Part shown: positions 1 through 5,245 of the stretch, piece by piece
Layout: each line of letters opens with the position of its first letter
Numbering within the stretch: position 1 is the stretch's first letter
NCBI GenBank assembly: GCA_002336465.1
Contig: DDEP01000046.1
Coordinates: forward strand, 1 to 6,300
From: Pedobacter sp. UBA1951
GTDB lineage: Bacteria; Bacteroidota; Bacteroidia; Sphingobacteriales; Sphingobacteriaceae
Direction of reading: 5' to 3'
DNA: 6,300 bases
Position numbers and translations under genes: made by a program
Notes under the pieces: model-generated
Seen by the model: only the letters and a program-made list of their open reading frames with translations
The model's database searches: none
What the model was told of the DNA's origin: nothing

Positions 1-674
1 AAAATGATTTCATCAATAACATGACACATGAGTTTAAAACCCCGGTAGCTACCATCATGATCGCGAGCGAGGCTTTGAAAGATCCTGATATTATTGCAGA
101 TAAGAACAGGGTTAACCGATTGGCCAATGTTATTTATGACGAAAACGTACGTTTGGGCAATCATATTGAGCAGGTGTTAAATGCGGCAAGGGCCGATAAA
201 AAAGAAATTAGGCTTGATGTTAAGCCAGTTAAAGTAAATGAACTGATTGCAGCCGTTGTAGATAGCATGAGTTTGCAGTTGCAAAAAAGAGATACGCAAC
301 TTGCACTGCACCTTGATGCCATTACCGATGAACTAGAATGTGATGAACTGCATTTATCAAATGTAATTTATAACCTTATAGATAACGCCATTAAATACAG
401 TATAAACGAACCTAAGATTACGATAGAAACTGCGAGCAGTTTTAGCCACATTAGCATAAAAGTAACAGATGAGGGCATTGGTATGACCCGCGAACAGACC
501 AAACGTATATTTGACCAGTTTTACAGGGTGCCAACCGGTAATCTGCATGATGTAAAAGGTTTTGGTTTAGGATTAAATTACGTGCAGGATATCATTACCC
601 AGATGAACGGCAAGATTAAGGTAAATAGCGAAAAAGATAAAGGAACTACATTTGAGATAATCCTTCCTTTATAA
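1..674 (+). CDS. Sensor histidine kinase, C-terminal part (RprX-like), 5' end outside window
   Basis: This is the dimerisation/phosphoacceptor and ATP-binding part of a membrane sensor kinase, which autophosphorylates on histidine and passes the phosphate to the response regulator encoded next. The reading frame is open from position 3, and the codons before the ATG at 21 (NDFINN) belong to the conserved FINNMTHEFKTP motif, so that ATG is internal. The phosphoacceptor His is encoded at 27-29. Counting from the Met at 21, visible motifs are the N box (residues 114-127, NLIDNAIKYS), G1 box (150-154, DEGIG), F box (164-169, FDQFYR) and G2 box (180-185, GFGLGL), followed by a typical C-terminus ending in ILPL. 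All catalytic boxes look intact. The sensor domain and membrane segments lie outside the window, so the stimulus cannot be inferred. The motif wording resembles RprX of Bacteroides. It is 11 bp from the response regulator gene and is probably co-transcribed with it. Confidence 0.95.
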   Translation, partial: NDFINNMTHEFKTPVATIMIASEALKDPDIIADKNRVNRLANVIYDENVRLGNHIEQVLNAARADKKEIRLDVKPVKVNELIAAVVDSMSLQLQKRDTQLALHLDAITDELECDELHLSNVIYNLIDNAIKYSINEPKITIETASSFSHISIKVTDEGIGMTREQTKRIFDQFYRVPTGNLHDVKGFGLGLNYVQDIITQMNGKIKVNSEKDKGTTFEIILPL

Positions 675-685
675 AAAATAAAACC

Positions 686-1381
686 ATGAAACGAATACTA
701 TTAGTTGAAGACGATCCAAATTTAGGTTTGCTACTGCAAGACTACCTCCAGCTTAAGGGCAACTTTGAGGTAGTTTTATGTACGGATGGAGAAGAGGGAT
801 TTAAAGCTTTCTCGAAACAGCATTTTGATTTGTGCATATTAGATGTGATGATGCCTAAAAAAGATGGATTTACCTTGGGTAAGGAAATCAGGAAAATTAA
901 CCAGCAGGTACCTATTATTTTTGCCACAGCTAAATCAATGATAGAAGATAAAGCTTCGGCATATGATCTGGGCGGAGATGACTACATTACCAAACCTTTT
1001 AGGATAGAAGAGCTATTGTTGAGAATCAATGCACTTTTAAAACGTGTAGTTACCACAGAGGCTGCTGCCGCAGAGCCAGAACCTACGCAATTTGAAATTG
1101 GGAAATATATTTTTGATTATACCACGCAGCAAATTAACTTTAATGGTACACAACAAAAGTTATCGACCAAAGAAGCAGAATTGCTACGTTTGCTTTGCTT
1201 AAAAATGAACAGTGTCTTAACCCGTGAAGAAGCCTTGCTTAACATTTGGCATGATGATAACTACTTTAACGGGCGCAGTATGGATGTTTTTTTGAGTAAA
1301 CTACGTAAGTACTTAAAAGAAGACCCTAAAGTAGAGATCATTAACGTACATGGAAAAGGGTACAAGCTTATTGTAAGCTAA
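686..1381 (+). CDS. OmpR/PhoB-family response regulator (RprY-like)
   Basis: This is a DNA-binding response regulator of 231 residues, the normal length for the family. The N-terminal receiver domain (about residues 2-120) has the acidic pocket E8/D9/D10, the phosphoacceptor Asp53 (in CILDVMMPKKDG), Thr81 and the conserved Lys103-Pro104 (YITKPF). An Ala/Glu/Pro-rich linker (about 122-134) leads to a winged-helix output domain (about 135-230), with the recognition-helix segment SMDVFLSKLRKYL and the wing hairpin NVHGKGYKL. The commonly seen LGADDY is LGGDDY here, a mild change. The ATG at 686 lies 11 bp after the kinase stop and is preceded by an A-rich stretch without a Shine-Dalgarno sequence, usual in Bacteroidota. 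The protein is the expected partner of the upstream kinase. Its targets are unknown; regulators of this type bind direct repeats spaced about 10-11 bp. The gene converges on the GLPGLI gene with 20 bp between the stop codons. Confidence 0.96.
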   Translation: MKRILLVEDDPNLGLLLQDYLQLKGNFEVVLCTDGEEGFKAFSKQHFDLCILDVMMPKKDGFTLGKEIRKINQQVPIIFATAKSMIEDKASAYDLGGDDYITKPFRIEELLLRINALLKRVVTTEAAAAEPEPTQFEIGKYIFDYTTQQINFNGTQQKLSTKEAELLRLLCLKMNSVLTREEALLNIWHDDNYFNGRSMDVFLSKLRKYLKEDPKVEIINVHGKGYKLIVS

Positions 1382-1389
1382 TACCCTTT
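1355..1389. terminator. Probable bidirectional terminator hairpin between convergent genes
   Basis: The outer stem is AAAGGGTA (1355-1362) with TACCCTTT (1382-1389), 8 bp. A 2x2 internal loop (CA/AA) follows, then an inner stem AGCTTA (1365-1370) with TAAGCT (1374-1379), and a TTG loop. On the + strand the stem runs into TTTGTTTT; on the - strand it runs into CCCTTTTCC. The left arm and the response regulator stop codon (1379-1381) lie inside the structure. Position and shape fit a terminator shared by the two-component operon and the opposing barrel/GLPGLI operon. The T-tract is better on the + side, so termination is less certain for the - strand. Confidence 0.6.
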
Positions 1390-1401
1390 GTTTTGGTTCA
1401 C

Positions 1402-2181
1402 TTAGAGTGTAAACCATTTATAGTTTTCATTTGCTGTTTTTCCCCAGTCTTTAAAAGCGCTTTTTAAAATATCGTAAAGTTGTTTATGATTTACGGCTTT
1501 ACCTTTTGTAGGTGCTTTTAATTTATCATCGGTAATGGGTTGATCGCTTACCGAAGTAGCAAACCAAGTTACGTGCTCATAAGGTAAAGCTACACCTAAG
1601 ATCATTCCGGGTAAACCGCTAAAACCTTCGGGACCTCCGCTTACAGCAATTTCATCGGTATAAAAAGCCACTACATAAACCGAATCCATTATAAGGGCGT
1701 TGGCTCTGCGGCAGTTATACCCAGCAATGTCCCTAAATTCATCTGTAATCTTCCAGTTTATTTTCCTTGTGCTATCGTTAATGAGGTAATTCTGTTCATA
1801 TACCTTCTTTAGAATGGTGCTGGTTCCCTCATTTACTTTAGTTAATATGGTGTTGTTCTGTTGAAATTGGATCAGATCTAAAAAACTATTAGAAGCAACG
1901 GCATCTTCTATAGGTGTAAAAAGTGTTTTATTATTGGCAAAGGTAAGCTTGCTCTTTTGAAGTTTAAATTGCGGGTTGTTTTTCTGATAATTTTCAACAA
2001 AGGTTTTACCGAAGATGTTGTCGCTCCCCCATAGTTCCATTTGCTTTTTGATCAATGCAAAAGTGTTTATCCTTTTTTCAAACTCAATGGTACCTTGGGT
2101 TACAAAACGTATATGTTGCGCATAGCCTTTGTGCATGGCAACCACTAATATAAGGGTAATGATGTGTTTTATCTTGTTCAT
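1402..2181 (-). CDS. GLPGLI family exported protein, function unknown
   Basis: This 259-residue protein has an N-terminal signal peptide (residues 1-22: positively charged start, hydrophobic core, likely cleavage after GYA or GYAQ), so it should act in the periplasm. Family hallmarks are present: a W-x-I-x-x-E-x-R-x-I-x-GY-x-C segment (143-157) and the block FYTDEI...GPEGFSGLPGMILGV (173-197), which holds GLPGMI, a Met variant of the naming motif. The only cysteine in the protein is Cys157. GLPGLI proteins are typical of Bacteroidota and no biochemical role is established for them. The ATG (2179-2181) lies 4 bp after the stop of the barrel gene, so the two are almost certainly co-transcribed and perhaps translationally coupled. 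That arrangement suggests, without proving, that it is a periplasmic partner of the outer membrane protein. The gene ends facing the response regulator gene and shares its terminator region. Confidence 0.93.
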   Translation of the reverse strand: MNKIKHIITLILVVAMHKGYAQHIRFVTQGTIEFEKRINTFALIKKQMELWGSDNIFGKTFVENYQKNNPQFKLQKSKLTFANNKTLFTPIEDAVASNSFLDLIQFQQNNTILTKVNEGTSTILKKVYEQNYLINDSTRKINWKITDEFRDIAGYNCRRANALIMDSVYVVAFYTDEIAVSGGPEGFSGLPGMILGVALPYEHVTWFATSVSDQPITDDKLKAPTKGKAVNHKQLYDILKSAFKDWGKTANENYKWFTL

Positions 2182-2185
2182 AGAT

Positions 2186-4969
2186 TTAAGGTTTTTGGGG
2201 TGCGCCGCCCATTTTATTGAAATCCCAGATTAAAGAGAACATAAAATAACGATTGATGTTGTTATAAGTGGTTTGGGTTATAGAGTTTGAATTACTAAAC
2301 CTGTCAAAACCTTTGTTCTGGTTAAGTAAATCGTTTACGCTCAATACCAATTTTAAGTTTTCTTCTTTATAAAAAGCTTTTGTAAGCCTGGCATTGATGA
2401 TAAATTGTTCGAAACTCTTATCAAATGACTGCGATTTAGGTTGATAAGTGTAATCTCCATCTGTACTTAAGCTGATTTTTTTAGGTAGTTTTATGCTTCC
2501 GCTAAAATAACCAGAACTGCCCCAACCTTTATTGCTCACTTGTTTTTGTAGAGAAGCTTCTTGTGCACTGTAGCTCGGGCCAAAACTTGCATAGAAGTTG
2601 TAATCCTCGTTATATTTAGAAATCTCGGCTCTAGGATTAAAACTTATACTGGTAGAGGTGTTCATATCGCCATTTACATAATTGTAATTTTTTGAATTAT
2701 TAATGTTTAGACTTATACCCCCGCTTATGCCATTTGTATAAGGAAGCTTTCTGTTGAAACCTGCATATGCATAAACAGAATAAGGCGTTTTGTTGTGCAA
2801 GTTGGCATATCTATAAATGGTTACACCTTTGTCATCTGTAGTGTTGTTGCTTACAATTTGGTTGTTGGTAAATTGGTAATTGGCATTAAAATAAAAACTC
2901 TGGTTAGAGATCACCTTATAACTGCGATAGTTAAATCTGAGGCTGTTGGTGTACGATGGTTTTAGGTCCGGATTACCTTCAGGAATGTTTAAAGGATCCT
3001 CATTGGTTTTTACAGGTTGTAGTTGTGTTACACTTGGTTGTCTTGTACTACCACTATAATTAAATGAAAGTGATTTTTGTGCAGAGAATTTATAGGTATA
3101 AGAGGCTTGAGGCAACCAGTTAATAAAATGGCGATCAAACTTTTGATTGGTTAAATGCTCAAGCTGGTTAAAGCTGGCAAAGTTGGTCTTATTGCCAAAA
3201 TTAACTACGGTTTTACCTTTTGTATAGTTAAATACTGCTCCAACCTGATGTGTAAGCTGATCAGATTCAAAGTAATTGCTATATTCATTGTTTAAGCTGT
3301 TATAAACGCCCGGAGCAGATGCGTCATAAGTTCTCTTATCGGCTTTGCCATTTATAAAAGTAAGACCATAATTGGTTACTAGCTTAAAGAACTTGCTTAT
3401 CGGCTCATTATAGGTAATGTTTGTGCTTATTTTAAGGTTTCTAATGTGATTGTCTTTAAGTTGATCAATAAGCTCAGATTTGTATTTTATTTCATTTTCA
3501 TCAAAAAACTCGTTTAAAGAATGCATATAACCCTCACTATTACTTTGATTATACGATTGGCTCATATTAATAGAATAATTACGACCAGCTTTTTTTAGTT
3601 TTTTGCTGAACAACGCATTTAAGTTAAACGCTTGTTGTTTACCCTCATCGGTGGTGTTACGATTAGAGGTGTTTAGGAGCGTATTATCTCCACGATGTGA
3701 GGTGGCATTATAGGTATTGTCTTTATCAATGTTGCCTAAACTTCCATCTATATTTATCTTTAGGTTAGCATTGGTATCTATTTTAATGTTATAAGTGGCA
3801 TCTACTTTCTGTCTAAAAGACCTACTATTGCTGTACTCATCTGTATTGCTATTAATTATGCCTTTAGGAAGATTGTTTTGGTTTATGGTATTTTTGTTGA
3901 TCAATACATTTAAGCTTCCCAATTTATAATTGGTATTGATACTTTCTTTATCTCCATTCCATTTGTTTTCATAATGGAAACCTCCGTTTGCCGCCTTCGG
4001 AACACCCTGTCCCCAAAACTGGTTGCCAATATCTTCATCACTTGCATACATGATCAAGCCACCATCATCTGTCATTTCCATATTGCCAGATGAACCACCA
4101 TATTTGCCTGCATCATCCCAACCTAAGCCTGTTTTTGTGGTATTGCTGGCCGTGCCATAAGCGGCTATTTTCTCTTTATTCTTAAATTTGTTGAACATGC
4201 CTTGCAGTACATAAAAATCTTGCGTGGCGTAACCGGCTTCAGCTTTCCCAAAATAGCCTTGCTTTTTATCTTCTTTAAGCACAATATTTAGGGTTTGCTT
4301 TTTTTGCCCGTCATCAACTCCGGTAAATGCTGCTTGATCGCTGCTTTTTTCAAAAAGTTGCACTTTATCTACCATATCGGCCCTCAGGTTCTTGGTAACT
4401 AAAGTAGGGTCGTCGCCAAAAAACTCTTCGCCATCTACCAAAACTTTTTCTACCGCCTTGCCTTGTGCGGTAATCTTACCATTTGCATCAACCTGTAAGC
4501 CGGGGAATTTCTTTAGCAAATCTTCTACTTTATCATTAGGTTGTATGGTGTAAGCTGAGGCATTAAACTCGGTAGTATCACCTTTAATTTTAATGGCTGC
4601 GGCCTGTCCTTTTATGATTACCTCGTTTAAAAGCTTAGATTTTAATTTCATATCTATGCTTTTAAAGTCAACATGGCTTTGCTCATTGCTCAAAGTAAAA
4701 GGATTAACATAGTCAACATATTCAGGGTAGGTAAGCAAGAGGATAAAATCACCACTTTTTAAATTATTTAGCGCAAAGCTTCCATCGGCAGTAGCTCGTG
4801 TAAATTTATAAAGCGTAGAATCCTTGGCATTTAAAACACTGATGGTTGCATTGGTAAGTTTTACTTTTGCGGCAACATCTTCAACTATTCCTTTTATGGA
4901 ATGGTTCTGTGCATGGGCAACTACGCTAAGGATTAAACAGCAGCATAGCAGCAAAAGAGCTTTCTTCAT
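2186..4969 (-). CDS. TonB-dependent-receptor-like outer membrane beta-barrel protein
   Basis: This 927-residue outer membrane protein starts with a type I signal peptide (residues 1-20, cleavage after VVAHA, giving mature Gln21). A carboxypeptidase-regulatory-like beta-sandwich follows (about 24-110), as is usual in Bacteroidota receptors. A plug-like domain (about 113-232) carries the block VLVDGEEFFGDDP (176-188). The remainder is strand-rich with alternating polar/aromatic residues typical of a large barrel of the outer membrane protein beta-barrel family (about 240-920). An Asp/Gly-rich stretch (about 283-330) is probably an extracellular loop; similar loops are known in this family. The last strand is YFMFSLIWDF plus a short GGAPQKP tail. 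No cysteine is seen in the mature protein. Substrate is unknown: no SusD-like partner, siderophore gene or glycoside hydrolase lies nearby, so SusC/SusD-type glycan import is not supported. It is the first gene of a two-gene unit with the GLPGLI gene. The ATG at 4967-4969 has no Shine-Dalgarno sequence. Confidence 0.93.
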   Translation of the reverse strand: MKKALLLLCCCLILSVVAHAQNHSIKGIVEDVAAKVKLTNATISVLNAKDSTLYKFTRATADGSFALNNLKSGDFILLLTYPEYVDYVNPFTLSNEQSHVDFKSIDMKLKSKLLNEVIIKGQAAAIKIKGDTTEFNASAYTIQPNDKVEDLLKKFPGLQVDANGKITAQGKAVEKVLVDGEEFFGDDPTLVTKNLRADMVDKVQLFEKSSDQAAFTGVDDGQKKQTLNIVLKEDKKQGYFGKAEAGYATQDFYVLQGMFNKFKNKEKIAAYGTASNTTKTGLGWDDAGKYGGSSGNMEMTDDGGLIMYASDEDIGNQFWGQGVPKAANGGFHYENKWNGDKESINTNYKLGSLNVLINKNTINQNNLPKGIINSNTDEYSNSRSFRQKVDATYNIKIDTNANLKINIDGSLGNIDKDNTYNATSHRGDNTLLNTSNRNTTDEGKQQAFNLNALFSKKLKKAGRNYSINMSQSYNQSNSEGYMHSLNEFFDENEIKYKSELIDQLKDNHIRNLKISTNITYNEPISKFFKLVTNYGLTFINGKADKRTYDASAPGVYNSLNNEYSNYFESDQLTHQVGAVFNYTKGKTVVNFGNKTNFASFNQLEHLTNQKFDRHFINWLPQASYTYKFSAQKSLSFNYSGSTRQPSVTQLQPVKTNEDPLNIPEGNPDLKPSYTNSLRFNYRSYKVISNQSFYFNANYQFTNNQIVSNNTTDDKGVTIYRYANLHNKTPYSVYAYAGFNRKLPYTNGISGGISLNINNSKNYNYVNGDMNTSTSISFNPRAEISKYNEDYNFYASFGPSYSAQEASLQKQVSNKGWGSSGYFSGSIKLPKKISLSTDGDYTYQPKSQSFDKSFEQFIINARLTKAFYKEENLKLVLSVNDLLNQNKGFDRFSNSNSITQTTYNNINRYFMFSLIWDFNKMGGAPQKP

Positions 4970-5002
4970 ATATGGTTTAGTTTGATTTGGGGATTAAATT
5001 AT

Positions 5003-5018
5003 AACTAAAATTTTAGTT
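5003..5018. repeat. 16-bp perfect palindrome upstream of the barrel gene
   Basis: AACTAAAATTTTAGTT is a perfect inverted repeat without spacer, centred between 5010 and 5011 and 34 bp upstream of the barrel gene start. Its symmetry suits a dimeric regulator acting as an operator. If transcribed in the leader of the barrel mRNA it could form only a weak A/U-rich hairpin. It is A/T-rich in an A/T-rich region, so chance is possible. Confidence 0.4.
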
Positions 5019-5034
5019 TTTAAAGTGGAATTTT

Positions 5035-5042
5035 CAGATTTA
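5035..5042 (-). promoter_or_regulatory. Candidate -7 element for the barrel/GLPGLI operon
   Basis: On the - strand TAAATCTG matches the Bacteroidota -7 consensus TAnnTTTG at all but one position. It is the closest match I found on this strand; no exact TAnnTTTG exists here. No clear TTTG is seen about 19-21 bp upstream, which would fit a promoter that depends on an activator. Transcription would start near 5028, giving a leader of roughly 58 nt that includes the palindrome. Confidence 0.3.
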
Positions 5043-5065
5043 ACACTTTGTAACATTATTTAACA
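5041..5065 (-). promoter_or_regulatory. Three TAACA repeats in exact 10-bp phase, candidate regulator binding site
   Basis: TAACA occurs at 5041-5045, 5051-5055 and 5061-5065 (TGTTA when read with the barrel gene), each on the same face of the helix. The array lies 72-96 bp upstream of the barrel gene start and directly upstream of its candidate -7 element. Direct repeats with 10-11 bp spacing are the usual binding pattern of OmpR/PhoB-type regulators, and such a regulator is encoded at 686-1381. Which regulator uses the site is inference. Confidence 0.4.
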
Positions 5066-5141
5066 TTTCTATGATGTTTAAAGGGCAATATTGTTACTGA
5101 GCATATATCTCTTTAAAAGGATATTTTAAGTATTATAATTT

Positions 5142-5149
5142 TAAATTTG
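5142..5149 (+). promoter_or_regulatory. Candidate distal -7 element for the helicase gene (TAAATTTG)
   Basis: TAAATTTG matches the Bacteroidota TAnnTTTG element exactly. It lies 96 bp upstream of the helicase start, with only a poor -33 TTTG counterpart. Transcription would start near 5156 and give a leader of about 90 nt containing the whole inverted repeat at 5161-5220. Confidence 0.35.
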
Positions 5150-5160
5150 TTGTAGATTGG

Positions 5161-5220
5161 CAGGTAACGATTATGATAGTCATAACTTTTATAGATAGGT
5201 TTGGCTTTTCGGCTTACCTG
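5161..5220 (+). repeat. Inverted repeat with nested hairpin ahead of the helicase gene
   Basis: CAGGTAA (5161-5167) and TTACCTG (5214-5220) are perfect 7-bp inverted copies 46 nt apart. Between them lies a compact hairpin, TTATGA (5171-5176) with TCATAA (5180-5185) around a TAG loop. A second AGGT (5197-5200) can pair with the same ACCT (5216-5219), so two mutually exclusive folds are possible if the region is transcribed. No T-tract follows, so it is not a standard terminator. It matches no riboswitch or tRNA I recognise. Confidence 0.4.
5196..5203 (+). promoter_or_regulatory. Candidate proximal -7 element for the helicase gene (TAGGTTTG)
   Basis: TAGGTTTG is a second exact TAnnTTTG match, 42 bp upstream of the helicase ATG. 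TATG at 5172-5175, 20 bp upstream, is a one-mismatch fit to the -33 TTTG. Start would be near 5210 with a leader of about 36 nt. In this case the inverted repeat would flank the promoter as DNA rather than fold as RNA. Confidence 0.35.
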
Positions 5221-5245
5221 ATCTAGTTCAGAAAAATTAGTTTTA

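Larger units (their letters stand above)
4970..5245. promoter_or_regulatory. Divergent intergenic control region
   Basis: This 276-bp A/T-rich gap between the divergent barrel and helicase genes holds no coding frame I can support. It contains the palindrome, phased repeats, promoter elements and inverted repeats listed separately. Two further weak symmetries are a CAATATTG palindrome (5086-5093), next to an inverted copy of TAACA (5092-5096), and an imperfect inverted repeat ATATC...GATAT (5105-5109 with 5120-5124), whose inner CTT/AAG arms leave one bulged T. Both promoters for the flanking genes should lie here. Confidence 0.7.

Noticed and set aside
21..23. ATG at 21 as the true start of the histidine kinase
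   Set aside because: The frame is open to the window edge and the preceding codons (NDFINN) complete the conserved phosphoacceptor motif, so the gene is cut by the window.
357..548. Open frame on the - strand opposite the kinase gene
   Set aside because: It lies wholly antisense to the ATP-binding domain and its translation has no recognisable features; a shadow frame.
742..927. Open frame on the - strand opposite the response regulator gene
   Set aside because: It lies antisense to the receiver domain and shows no domain or plausible start context.
4937..4945. Lipoprotein signal at the Cys9-Cys11 run of the barrel protein
   Set aside because: There is no lipobox (small residue before Cys) and a good type I cleavage site, VVAHA, follows; a lipidated barrel would also be unexpected.
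2186..4969. SusC-type glycan importer or siderophore receptor assignment for the barrel protein
   Set aside because: No SusD, glycoside hydrolase, siderophore gene or anti-sigma/sigma pair is in the window, and sequence motifs alone do not give the substrate.
5041..5065. CRISPR or satellite repeat
   Set aside because: The repeated unit is only 5 bp in a 10-bp period with three copies; far too short for a CRISPR repeat and better explained as protein binding sites.
5161..5220. tRNA or tRNA-like gene
   Set aside because: The enclosed folding lacks a T-loop GGTTCRA motif, an anticodon arm and the correct length.
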